DNA of 41,914 nt from a virus: positions 1-41,914 of the IMG/VR virus record IMGVR_UViG_3300031707_000050; one strand, given 5' to 3'. Each line of letters begins with the position of its first letter. Position 1 is the stretch's first letter. This document shows positions 9,570 to 15,917 of the stretch, in pieces. Under the pieces are notes generated by a model that was not told the origin of the DNA, made no database searches, and was given only the letters and a program-made list of their open reading frames with translations. Both the position numbers and the translations under genes were made by a program.

Positions 9570-10319
9570 ATGGATGCCATAGAGAGACTTATGGGGAATC
9601 GGCCTCTGGTGTGGGGCCGCAACGCCATCGTGGGCGTGACCTGGGAGGAACTGTACTCCTACGACCAGCCGCTGGACTGGCCGACGATTCTCCCCGCGGC
9701 CGCGAAGGTGGACGTCACCAGCTCTGCTGCAGCGGATGCATCAGCGGGAACTGGCGCCCGCACGATCGAGCTTGTGGGACTGGACGGCAACTACAAGTTC
9801 CAGTCGGAAATCCTCTCGATGAACGGCAACACAATCGTGGTGTCGGCGCTGTTTTATCTGCGGCTCTTCTCGGCAGATGTGAAAACAGTAGGCAGCGGGG
9901 GCGTGAACGCAGGCGATATCCACATCGTGAAGACCGGGACCGGTGGCACATACACGGCTGGAGTGCCCGGCACGGTGACCAGTGCGCTCCTGAAGGTCCT
10001 CGCAGGATACGGAAGTGGCATGTCGGGGATCTTCACCACACCCGCAGGCACGGTCTACATGCTTCAGTCCATCATCGCAGGGTGCCGGACCCAGGCCGGG
10101 GTGCTCGGCGTTTTCAAGCAGGACCTCGGGGCGGCCGGCGCACTCAAGATCGTGCACTCCATCGACATGGGCGCGTCGACGTCGGCGTTCTACGACCTGG
10201 AGTGGTGCGGGCAGATCATCACCTTCAAGGAGAAGACAGACATCCGCCTGCGAGGCATAGGCGCCGCGGCATCGGCGGTCATGAGCGCCACCATGGGGCT
10301 CAGGAAGACCGACGGATGA
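9570..10319 (+). CDS. Putative virion structural protein
   Basis: 249 residues with a strong GGGGAGGGG ribosome site. The AAADASAGTGARTIELVGLDGNYKFQSE stretch (residues about 53-78) is typical of a phage structural family in which a beta domain carries 'GTGARTVxIxGLDxNY'. The rest is Gly/Ala/Thr-rich and beta-prone, with no catalytic motif. It lies between the fibre and lysis genes, so a minor head or tail component is likely. The exact role is unknown. Confidence 0.65.
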   Translation: MDAIERLMGNRPLVWGRNAIVGVTWEELYSYDQPLDWPTILPAAAKVDVTSSAAADASAGTGARTIELVGLDGNYKFQSEILSMNGNTIVVSALFYLRLFSADVKTVGSGGVNAGDIHIVKTGTGGTYTAGVPGTVTSALLKVLAGYGSGMSGIFTTPAGTVYMLQSIIAGCRTQAGVLGVFKQDLGAAGALKIVHSIDMGASTSAFYDLEWCGQIITFKEKTDIRLRGIGAAASAVMSATMGLRKTDG

Positions 10320-10879
10320 GCAACGTGCTCAACTGGCTGGAACTTGTAAGGGCTCTGCAAAGGCGGCTCGAAGGCTCGGGCCCCGCGGTGCAGTTCCGTG
10401 CCTTCGCCTCGTTTCTCCTGGATGTACCTTATGTCTGGGGCTCCGAGAACCCCGATGGCACCGACTGCTCGGGGACCGTCTGCTTTCCGCTCTGGCTCAT
10501 GGGATGGAACATCCGGGTGACAGCGGACGTTCTCTACAGGCAACTTTTCACACGTGTCGTGACCAACGATCAGGACATGAGCCGCCTCATGGCCGTGTTC
10601 TACCTCACGCGGGAAGCTCGCCACCACGTCGATCGCGAAGTTCCTGCCGGGACGGCGATCCACGTGACGCCGGTGGTGGGCCACAACGTGGTACTCAATG
10701 CGGGCACCACGGTCCAACTCTGGACGGCCCGGGCGATCCGCGAGGAGCGGGAGGCAAAAGGCTGCATGGCGGAGTGGCGGGAGATCAACTGGGAGGCCGC
10801 CAAGCGCTTGAGCGACAGCGGAAAGTACGCATGGGACGTGGATCCGGTGCTGACACTTATTCGAGGAGGGCAACCGTGA
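10316..10879 (+). CDS. NlpC/P60-type cysteine peptidase, likely endolysin
   Basis: 187 residues; the ATG overlaps the upstream stop. The core is NlpC/P60-like: PYVWGSENPDGTDCSG puts the nucleophile at Cys51, and HVTPVVGHNVVL puts the partner His at His123. This family cuts amide bonds in peptidoglycan stem peptides. There is no signal peptide, so release to the cell wall would depend on a holin, and the next gene is holin-like. The place at the end of the late operon suits an endolysin. A tail-associated wall-degrading enzyme is the alternative. Confidence 0.8.
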   Translation: MSNVLNWLELVRALQRRLEGSGPAVQFRAFASFLLDVPYVWGSENPDGTDCSGTVCFPLWLMGWNIRVTADVLYRQLFTRVVTNDQDMSRLMAVFYLTREARHHVDREVPAGTAIHVTPVVGHNVVLNAGTTVQLWTARAIREEREAKGCMAEWREINWEAAKRLSDSGKYAWDVDPVLTLIRGGQP

Positions 10880-11154
10880 AAATGATCAAGCTCCTGCAGC
10901 TGGCCACGGTCGTGATGTTCGTCATCATTGTCGTGGTCGGCCTGGTCATCCTGTTTCTCATGGCCGAAAAGATGAAGGAGTACAAGGACCTGGTGGGAAC
11001 GATCTTCCCGGTCTTTCTTACCATGGTCGTGCCGGCGCTGATCGGCTCGCCCCTGAGTGACTACATGCACGCCAAGGCGACGAATATCGCCAACAGGAAG
11101 GCCGTACAGCAACCAGGCGTCGAGACCGGCTCGCAACAGGGTCTGGTGGGATGA
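10876..11154 (+). CDS. Holin-like membrane protein
   Basis: 92 residues from a GTG that overlaps the endolysin stop (GTGA) with GAGGAGGG five bases upstream; an ATG two codons on is an alternative start. There are two hydrophobic segments: residues about 7-30 (LATVVMFVIIVVVGLVILFLMA) and about 40-58 (VGTIFPVFLTMVVPALIG), then a polar tail. Size, topology and position between endolysin and spanin-like genes fit a class II holin. No family-specific motif is visible. Confidence 0.65.
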   Translation: MKMIKLLQLATVVMFVIIVVVGLVILFLMAEKMKEYKDLVGTIFPVFLTMVVPALIGSPLSDYMHAKATNIANRKAVQQPGVETGSQQGLVG

Positions 11155-11606
11155 AGCGTGCGCTGGCATTCCTGGTCACCGCGGTCCTGGCCCTGCTGGC
11201 TGGCGCTGCTCTGGTTGGCATTCTTTTCCTTCGTCCCGCCCTTGGCCGCGCAAACGACGAGCGAGTCCGAGCCGACAGAGAATCTGCCGCGAGATCTGAA
11301 AGTGAAGTTGCTCTTGCAGAAAGCCGACGAGTTCTTGACGAGCTCGGAAAAGGGCTTGGCGCAGCGACCGCTGCAACTCGCGACCTTGCAAAGCAACTTG
11401 CAGAAAGCGAACGAATTGCTGGCCGACTCGAAGAAAGAAATCGAGGATTGGAAGGTCAGCTGGGGGAGATCGGAAGAATCGCGGGCGAGCTTGGAAGCGG
11501 CATTGGGGAGGATGCAGAGCTCGTACGACGGGCTCATGAAGCGGTTCAACTTGCTCTCCGACTCTATGAAGGCCTACCAGAAGGAGATGCAGGGGCAGGT
11601 CCATGA
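11151..11606 (+). CDS. Rz-like inner-membrane spanin candidate (frame A)
   Basis: 151 residues; the ATG overlaps the holin-like stop. It has one N-terminal transmembrane helix (residues about 4-27, LAFLVTAVLALLAGAALVGILFL) and then a long Arg/Glu-rich helix with heptad character to the end. That is the layout of an i-spanin such as lambda Rz. Nearly all of it is also coded in the +1 frame by 11158-11718. By eye its third codon positions are less GC-rich than those of the overlapping frame, so it may be the weaker of the two claims. Confidence 0.5.
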   Translation: MKRALAFLVTAVLALLAGAALVGILFLRPALGRANDERVRADRESAARSESEVALAESRRVLDELGKGLGAATAATRDLAKQLAESERIAGRLEERNRGLEGQLGEIGRIAGELGSGIGEDAELVRRAHEAVQLALRLYEGLPEGDAGAGP

Positions 11607-11718
11607 TCTGCAGGGGCAGAAAGACCTCTGGAGAGCACTTGCTTGGGGAGCGAGTACTCTCCTCTTGATTGATCTATTGATCAGGCTGGTGAGTTGGATC
11701 GCCAGCCTGATCGCTTGA
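11158..11718 (+). CDS. Secreted coiled-coil protein, spanin-like partner (frame B)
   Basis: 186 residues from GTG, in the +1 frame relative to 11151-11606. It starts with a signal-like hydrophobic stretch ending in PPLAAQ, then a coiled coil (residues about 45-150), then a C-terminal transmembrane helix (ALAWGASTLLLIDLLIRLVSWIASLI). No lipobox Cys is present. The two-ended topology recalls unimolecular spanins, except that the lipid anchor is missing. Codon third positions look GC-rich like the rest of the genome, favouring real coding. Alternatives are a phage envelope protein outside the spanin families, or only one of the two frames being used. Confidence 0.65.
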   Translation: MRWHSWSPRSWPCWLALLWLAFFSFVPPLAAQTTSESEPTENLPRDLKVKLLLQKADEFLTSSEKGLAQRPLQLATLQSNLQKANELLADSKKEIEDWKVSWGRSEESRASLEAALGRMQSSYDGLMKRFNLLSDSMKAYQKEMQGQVHDLQGQKDLWRALAWGASTLLLIDLLIRLVSWIASLIA

Positions 11719-11728
11719 GGAGGAAACG

Positions 11729-11782
11729 ATGGGTGTTCTCACGACCGCCGGGAGGGAGCACATCTATAGTGAGGGGTCGTGA
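11729..11782 (+). pseudogene. 17-codon stub of a truncated structural gene
   Basis: A strong GAGGAGG site (11717-11723) precedes an ATG that opens only 17 codons, MGVLTTAGREHIYSEGS. The start MxxLTTAGRxxI is typical of a group of phage tail or baseplate proteins beginning 'ITTAGRAAIA'. The frame ends inside the 3' end of the oppositely oriented HNH gene. This looks like the surviving 5' end of a gene cut off when the HNH segment arrived. It could also be a real short peptide. Confidence 0.45.
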
Positions 11783-12285
11783 ACATATTGATGACAGGAC
11801 GGGCAAAGAATGGCCAGGTTGGAAGTCGCGTTGTCGGTGCGATTCCCATTGCGATGATGGACGAGAAGTCCATTCTTTCTTCCACAACGAGAACAGACAG
11901 AACCAGCTTTCAGGATGATCTCGCGATAGTGTCGTCTCAACCAAATCTCGCGATTGACCCAATTGCCGTTGGCTTCCCTGGAGACATGGATTGCCTGAAG
12001 GATGTGCCCACACTTGACCGAACAGGTTCGGCTGGGTCCTACGAATATATCGCCACAAACAGGACAATTCTTAGGGATCCGTATTCCTTTCCAATTGGGA
12101 TTGTCCGGTCCATATCTATGGACTCCATCACGGCCCTTGTAGAGACAAACCTTCATTGCACTAGAACAAGAACGAGAACAATACAACGATCTCCCATTCT
12201 TGATTCTCGAAGGAAACGCCTTGAACTGCTTTCCGCATTCGCGGCAGACCACACTGACAGATCCTCCCCGGTCGATGTTTGTCAT
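11764..12285 (-). CDS. HNH endonuclease (homing type)
   Basis: 173 residues on the minus strand. An N-terminal zinc-ribbon-like region has paired cysteines (CRECG, YCSRSCS), a second pair follows (CPVCG...CSVKCG), and the C-terminal HNH domain reads CSRCGRKNGLLVHHRNGNRTDNA...LAILCPSCHQYVH. The LVHHRNGNRTDN...NLAILCPSCH pattern is the classic HNH active site with two CxxC zinc knuckles. Such free-standing enzymes spread by cutting intronless or empty sites. It is the last gene of a minus-strand operon and overlaps a truncated rightward gene stub. Confidence 0.9.
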   Translation of the reverse strand: MTNIDRGGSVSVVCRECGKQFKAFPSRIKNGRSLYCSRSCSSAMKVCLYKGRDGVHRYGPDNPNWKGIRIPKNCPVCGDIFVGPSRTCSVKCGHILQAIHVSREANGNWVNREIWLRRHYREIILKAGSVCSRCGRKNGLLVHHRNGNRTDNATSNLAILCPSCHQYVHDPSL

Positions 12286-12307
12286 GGGCAGATCGTATCA
12301 CAAGCGC

Positions 12308-12691
12308 TCAGGCATCCAGTTCGTCTCCAAGCCCCAGCTCGTCAATCGCCTGATCCAGAATGTCGTTGGCTTCGTCCATTTCTTCGATCGCGCGGTCCAT
12401 CTCCGCGGCTTCCGCGTGAGCTCTCTCGATGAGCGCAACAACCGCCGGCATGCCGCCGTCTCTCCGTGCCAGGAACAGATCGGCGACGATGCTCATGGCC
12501 GCGTCCGCCCGAGATGTGTAGGGGAACCGGCGCCGCGGCGAGAACCAGATCATACTGCCTGGGCGGCGCTGGATCACGCCCACGGGCTGGCCTTCGAAGC
12601 AGACCAGCCGCCTGTCGGTGCTGCTGAGTCTCTTGGTCGTCGTCTTGGAAAGGATGCGGGCGCGAACGCCCATCAGTTCGGAAAGGTTCAT
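12308..12691 (-). CDS. Unknown protein, minus-strand operon near attP
   Basis: 127 residues with a GGAGG ribosome site. The middle is beta-rich (RRLVCFEGQPVGVIQRRPGSMIWFSP), followed by a helix (SRADAAMSIVADLFLARR) and a strongly acidic helical tail (AEMDRAIEEMDEANDILDQAIDELGLGDELDA). No family is recognised. Together with the 97-residue gene upstream and the HNH gene downstream it forms a leftward operon. In the prophage that operon would lie beside the host junction, a usual place for genes expressed in the lysogen. Confidence 0.75.
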   Translation of the reverse strand: MNLSELMGVRARILSKTTTKRLSSTDRRLVCFEGQPVGVIQRRPGSMIWFSPRRRFPYTSRADAAMSIVADLFLARRDGGMPAVVALIERAHAEAAEMDRAIEEMDEANDILDQAIDELGLGDELDA

Positions 12692-12788
12692 GTACTACCT
12701 CCGTAGTAGCGCATCCGAAAATGAGCGCCGGGGCAACCCGTCGGAAGCAGGCTTTCGGGTGTACTGCCCTATCCCCGGCAGCCCCATG

Positions 12789-13082
12789 TTACTCGGGCTG
12801 CCCCTTGGTGTCCAGCTTGCGCGGTCGTCCTCCCTTCTTGCCGTTCTCCGCGCTCGCGCGAGCCTTGCGCTCTGTCTTCACCGATCCCGCCCTACGCAGG
12901 TGATTGCGCAGGGCGTTGGCATCGATCGTCTCGACGGTGGCGCTTGCCATGTGCGCGATCGTGCGATCCGCTGCCCACTTCCACCCACGCGCCGTCTTGT
13001 AGACGTAGGCGGGCAGGTCCACCCGCTTGCTCCATGCGAGGGCCGCTCCCGCCGCCCGGTCCTTGCTTGCCTGTCTCACCAT
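12789..13082 (-). CDS. Unknown small basic protein, first gene of minus-strand operon
   Basis: 97 residues, GGAGG before the ATG and a good promoter about 20 bases further up (13105-13133). It is basic and helical. The tail ASAENGKKGGRPRK recalls the NGKKGGRPxK motif found in many small phage and plasmid DNA-associated proteins. An AT-hook-like GRPRK core suggests nucleic-acid binding. No catalytic motif. Function unknown. Confidence 0.75.
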   Translation of the reverse strand: MVRQASKDRAAGAALAWSKRVDLPAYVYKTARGWKWAADRTIAHMASATVETIDANALRNHLRRAGSVKTERKARASAENGKKGGRPRKLDTKGQPE

Positions 13083-13104
13083 GGCCTATATCCTCCGTGC
13101 CCTA

Positions 13105-13133
13105 AATATACCCCATCATGTTAGGTTTGTCAA
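13105..13133 (-). promoter_or_regulatory. Sigma70-type promoter for the minus-strand operon
   Basis: Read on the minus strand: -35 TTGACA (13133-13128), 17 bases, -10 TATATT (13110-13105). Transcription would start near 13098 and reach the ATG at 13082. The -35 box lies eight bases from the left integrase arm repeat, so integrase binding may affect this promoter. Confidence 0.75.
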
Positions 13134-13140
13134 GGGCATT

Positions 13141-13159
13141 GGTACGCGAATTGGTACGC
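13141..13159 (+). repeat. Arm-type integrase site, left copy
   Basis: GGTACGCGAATTGGTACGC contains GGTACGC twice. A near-identical copy with one base changed lies at 13382-13400 on the other side of the tRNA-derived core. Paired repeats flanking an att core are the expected layout of integrase arm-binding sites; that role is inferred. Confidence 0.7.
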
Positions 13160-13272
13160 AACTCCCTGGTTTCCATGGCCTACTAAAGACTACGGGGCAT
13201 TTTTCGTGCTGATTGTGGGGATAGAACCGGTGTTTTGCGGCTATTTGGGTCTCTTGGCTTTGATCTGAGCGC

Positions 13273-13314
13273 CTTTTAAGCTGTGGGTCGCCGGTTCGAC
13301 TCCGGCGCGGCTCA
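13273..13314 (+). other. attP core: 3' half of tRNA-Lys(UUU)
   Basis: This stretch matches the 3' half of a tRNA: anticodon loop CTTTTAA (13273-13279, anticodon UUU), 3' side of the anticodon stem (13280-13284), five-base variable loop GGGTC, a perfect five-pair T stem (GCCGG/CCGGC) around TTCGACT, the 3' acceptor strand GCGGCTC and discriminator A. No 5' half is upstream, so it is not a complete tRNA. Such a fragment beside an integrase gene is the usual attP of phages that insert into tRNA genes and restore their 3' end. The rest of the 352-base gene-free stretch 13083-13434 holds only the arm repeats, two promoters and a terminator. Confidence 0.9.
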
Positions 13315-13343
13315 CTACAATCGCCCATCCTGCAAGGAGTTAT

Positions 13344-13374
13344 AGAGCGTCGGCCCCGCTGGCGCTCTTCTTTT
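13344..13374 (+). terminator. Rho-independent terminator beside attP
   Basis: A ten-pair hairpin (AGAGCGTCGG / CTGGCGCTCT, with T-G wobbles) with loop CCCCG is followed by TCTTTT. It points rightward, 29 bases after the tRNA fragment. It may be the original terminator of the host tRNA captured with attP, and it would shield the integrase promoter from upstream transcription. Confidence 0.75.
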
Positions 13375-13381
13375 CAAAAAT

Positions 13382-13400
13382 GGTACGCGAATTAGTACGC
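13382..13400 (+). repeat. Arm-type integrase site, right copy
   Basis: GGTACGCGAATTAGTACGC differs from 13141-13159 at one position. It directly abuts the -35 box of the integrase promoter, so integrase bound here could repress its own gene (inference). Confidence 0.7.
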
Positions 13401-13428
13401 TTGACAATCGACCCAAACCGTCTATCCT
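13401..13428 (+). promoter_or_regulatory. Integrase promoter, probably giving a leaderless mRNA
   Basis: TTGACA (13401-13406), 16 bases, TATCCT (13423-13428). A start about seven bases beyond the -10 box falls at the integrase ATG (13435). No ribosome site precedes that ATG, which supports a leaderless transcript. Confidence 0.7.
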
Positions 13429-13434
13429 GGCCTC

Positions 13435-14607
13435 ATGAGCAGCCGGAAGCCGTTCATCATGTACCAGAAAGCCGCCGGCGGAAAGGGCGGCAAGGTCTGG
13501 TACGCCGCGTTCTGGAGCGCCGAGGAAGGGCGCTACATCAAGCGCACCAGCACGCACACGGTCGACCGGGGCGGGGCAGCCCTGGCCGCGGAGGAGATCA
13601 TCAGGCGGGGCATCGTGCCGAGCGCCGAGGATCCCCCGGTGGCGCAGTATCTGGCCTCTTTCTGGACCGCCGATTCCTTCTATGCCCGGGCCAAGGCGTT
13701 GCGGCACCGGGAGCTGTCCCCCCGCTACATCGAGCTCTGCTCATCGGCCGTTCGGCTCTACGTCGCCACCTGGCCGGCCTTCAAGAGGCTCCGAGTATCC
13801 GAACTCACCCCCGGGGCGGCGGATAAGTGGATGCTTCACCTGCAGAGCCAGGGGAAGAGCGCGCGCACCACCAACATCGCCCTGCAGGCGCTGAGGGTCG
13901 CAGTCCGACGGTGGGCCAAGAGCCGGCGGCTGCCGGATCCGCTCGAGGGATTCCAGAAGGCCGCCGAGGACAGGCAGAGCAGGGGCTCACTCTCCCTGGC
14001 GGAGATCAAAGCGCTGCTGGACTGCCGGGAGGGGATCGACCAGCGCGCCCGGGCCGGGGTTCTGCTGGCAACCCTGGCAGGGTTGCGCCTGGGGGAGTGC
14101 CGGGGGCTCACCTGGCAGGACGTCGATGAGGAGAAGGGGATCATCACCATCCGGCAGAGCATCCCCGTGGGTGAGAAGTTGCCGCGAAAGCCGAAATGGG
14201 GATCCGCCGGGGAGGTTCCTGCGGCCGCCCCGCTCATGGAGGAACTGGCCGAGCTCGCGGAAGCCTGCCCCTGGGGAAAGATAGGATATGTGCTATGCGC
14301 GGATCTCCAAGGGAAGCCAGTCGGCTCTGACACGCTGACCAACGGATTCCGCCGGATGCTGAGAGCGATCGGGATCCCCGCCGAGGAGCAGAAGCGCCGG
14401 CGGCTATCTTTCCACTCCACGCGCCACGCATTCGTTTCCCTGGCGCGCCTTGCCGGGCTGGCTGATTTCCTGGTACAGCGTTACGCCCGGCACAAGACCC
14501 CCATGATGATGGAGCAGTACTCCCACTCCAACATCCTGGACATCGAAGAGGCGAGGCGGAAGCTGGCGAATGCGGTGATGCCGAAGAAAACGAGGAGAAC
14601 AGGGTGA
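13435..14607 (+). CDS. int: Tyrosine-family site-specific integrase
   Basis: 390 residues. The N-terminal part (about 1-60, KVWYAAFWSAEEGRYIKRTSTHT) resembles the arm-binding AP2-like domain of phage integrases. A core-binding SAM-like domain covers about 70-165. The catalytic domain has Arg218 (LAGLRLGE), His327 and Arg330 (HSTRH), His353 (ARHKTP) and the nucleophile Tyr362 (EQYSH). It joins attP to the host tRNA-Lys gene. The gene lies directly beside the core site. The start is the ATG at the predicted transcription start, with no ribosome site. The stop overlaps the next gene's start (GTGA). Confidence 0.95.
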   Translation: MSSRKPFIMYQKAAGGKGGKVWYAAFWSAEEGRYIKRTSTHTVDRGGAALAAEEIIRRGIVPSAEDPPVAQYLASFWTADSFYARAKALRHRELSPRYIELCSSAVRLYVATWPAFKRLRVSELTPGAADKWMLHLQSQGKSARTTNIALQALRVAVRRWAKSRRLPDPLEGFQKAAEDRQSRGSLSLAEIKALLDCREGIDQRARAGVLLATLAGLRLGECRGLTWQDVDEEKGIITIRQSIPVGEKLPRKPKWGSAGEVPAAAPLMEELAELAEACPWGKIGYVLCADLQGKPVGSDTLTNGFRRMLRAIGIPAEEQKRRRLSFHSTRHAFVSLARLAGLADFLVQRYARHKTPMMMEQYSHSNILDIEEARRKLANAVMPKKTRRTG

Positions 14608-14798
14608 GCGATATCAGAGCTGCAACTTGCATGCATTACGGCATGGATGGTCCTGTATTCTGGCCACTGATGTACCTCACTCGCTGGGGGCAGCGCATTC
14701 GTTGCCCGGTGTGTCAGCGGAAGCTAACTCGGCCGACTATGAGATGGGCGGTGCGGGCGTGGAACAGACGGGTGAGGCCGAAGAAGGCGGCGGGGTAA
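14604..14798 (+). CDS. Small Lar-like zinc-finger protein
   Basis: 64 residues from a GTG that overlaps the integrase stop. A Cys/His start (CMHYG), a CPVC knuckle and the ending AVRAWNRRV resemble the Lar restriction-alleviation family, where CPFC is followed by a helix ending in AxxAWNRR. The second zinc pair expected in Lar is not complete. Its 3' end overlaps the end of the minus-strand lipoprotein gene by 75 bases. The assignment is tentative. Confidence 0.5.
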   Translation: MSDIRAATCMHYGMDGPVFWPLMYLTRWGQRIRCPVCQRKLTRPTMRWAVRAWNRRVRPKKAAG

Positions 14799-15485
14799 GG
14801 CAGCCTTTTTCCCTATTAAGGGCATGCTTTTGACTACAAATCCCGCAAGCACTTGGTAGCCATGATCGGTAAAGTGGACGTTATCCGGGATTTGTTCCTC
14901 CGGAAGCATAGGTAGGATCTTGTCGTGCAGGTCATCGATGGGTATACCCTCCTTCTGCATGATCTGGGCTGCAGCCTCGTTGTACTGTATGACGTTCGCC
15001 TCGAATCCCCAAGTCGAGCCGGTAGGGATCGGAGTTGTGCTTGCCCAGATGAGTTCCGCCCGGGTGTCCTTGAGGATAGAGACGATCGCGCGCAGATTGC
15101 TCTTGTAGTCCTCGAGGGGGACCTGCCAACTCCCGTCGATGTAGCGGAGATCGTGTAGCCCGAAATTGAAATGAATGACGTCCCAGTCGCCATCGCCGAC
15201 CCACGCCTGTATATTCTGTAGCCCCCGTGCCGTCGAGTAGCAGTTCTCCGCGGGATGCTCCACGGTGCCAGCGATTGCCTCTCTGACATAAGGGGTATAG
15301 CCCATCGAGATCGAATCGCCGATTAGGAGGATCCTGGGATGGGGGGAGGGTACGGGAATAGGTTCGGGTTCGGGAATAGGTTCGGTTTGGGGAATAGGTT
15401 CGGGTTCGGGCGCGGGGGCCGGCTGTAAGGGCGGCTGGCAAGAGATGAGGGCGAGGAGAGAGAGAAGGGCAAAGAGCTTTTTCAT
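14724..15485 (-). CDS. SGNH/GDSL-hydrolase lipoprotein, lysogeny operon
   Basis: 253 residues. A signal peptide ends in lipobox LISC, giving a lipid-anchored Cys16. Next comes a Pro/Glu spacer built from six-residue EPEPIP-type repeats (about 20-48), then an SGNH domain: GDS with nucleophile Ser58, a GLHD block (109-112, where the family usually has GxND) and DNVH with Asp201 and His204. SGNH enzymes remove acyl groups from lipids or surface sugars. This one would sit on the cell envelope. It lies third in the repressor operon and so would be made in the lysogen, which suggests surface modification or exclusion of other phages (inference). The last 25 residues are basic and may be an extension. 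Confidence 0.85.
   Translation of the reverse strand: MKKLFALLSLLALISCQPPLQPAPAPEPEPIPQTEPIPEPEPIPVPSPHPRILLIGDSISMGYTPYVREAIAGTVEHPAENCYSTARGLQNIQAWVGDGDWDVIHFNFGLHDLRYIDGSWQVPLEDYKSNLRAIVSILKDTRAELIWASTTPIPTGSTWGFEANVIQYNEAAAQIMQKEGIPIDDLHDKILPMLPEEQIPDNVHFTDHGYQVLAGFVVKSMPLIGKKAALPRRLLRPHPSVPRPHRPSHSRPS
15354..15407 (-). repeat. Three tandem 18-bp repeats coding the Pro/Glu spacer
   Basis: GGGAATAGGTTCGG recurs at 15354, 15372 and 15390, a period of 18 bases that keeps frame and encodes the EPEPIP/QTEPIP units between lipid anchor and enzyme. Copy number could vary without breaking the gene, changing spacer length. Confidence 0.85.
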
Positions 15486-15595
15486 GCCGGTTCTCCTAAT
15501 TCGTTATAGCCCAATTGTGGGGCCGGGTCTTTGCATCCGGAAAAAGCCAATAAGGCCATCACCGCAAGAAGGGACAGAATAATTTTAACTCTCAC
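15482..15595 (-). CDS. Tiny lipoprotein, 37 residues
   Basis: GTG start with an excellent AAGGAGG site (15603-15609 on the plus strand). The product MRVKIILSLLAVMALLAFSGC... has a basic start, hydrophobic core and lipobox FSGC, followed by only 16 residues (KDPAPQLGYNELGEPA) after Cys21. The stop overlaps the SGNH gene start (ATGA), so the two are co-translated. Size and prolines recall o-spanins or small exclusion lipoproteins such as T5 Llp. The place in the repressor operon favours a lysogen-expressed role; this is inference. Confidence 0.8.
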   Translation of the reverse strand: MRVKIILSLLAVMALLAFSGCKDPAPQLGYNELGEPA

Positions 15596-15654
15596 AGTGA
15601 TACCTCCTTCCAGAAAAGAAGTCGATCATGATGCACGGTTGGCGTCGAAGCCGG

Positions 15655-15915
15655 TCATGGGGAACTGCCGTCCTTTTCTTTCAGCGATCTATCTCTCTGA
15701 AGCCTCATGGCGTCCGCATCCCTGGCAGCTCCCTCGCGTATCCAGCGCTCGACGGTCTTCTGGTATTTTTGCGCTTCGTAGAGCAACGTGGTGACAGCCG
15801 CCGTGAAATCGCCACCATGCTTCTCTTTGGCTAGCTTCTGAATCCAGCGGTAGATTTCTGGAGGGAAGCGTACCGATCTCTGTTTCGTCCTTTGTGGCTT
15901 CTTCGATTCGCCCAT
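15655..15915 (-). CDS. Ribbon-helix-helix repressor, CI analogue
   Basis: 86 residues from the ATG at 15915. The first 50 residues (KQRSVRFPPEIYRWIQKLAKEKHGGDFTAAVTTLLYEA) fit the Arc/Mnt/MetJ fold: a beta strand RSVRFPP followed by two helices. A charged helical tail (YQKTVERWIREGAARDADAMRLQRDRSLKEK) could tetramerise, as in Mnt. Earlier in-frame ATGs overlap the -10 box, so the 15915 start is chosen; the predicted transcript begins one or two bases before it. It faces a second RHH gene across shared tandem operators, which marks it as the likely prophage repressor. Confidence 0.8.
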   Translation of the reverse strand: MGESKKPQRTKQRSVRFPPEIYRWIQKLAKEKHGGDFTAAVTTLLYEAQKYQKTVERWIREGAARDADAMRLQRDRSLKEKDGSSP

Positions 15916-15917
15916 GT

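Noticed and set aside
13273-13314. Complete functional tRNA gene
   Set aside because: Only the 3' half from the anticodon loop is present; the bases before it cannot form the 5' anticodon stem, D arm or acceptor strand.
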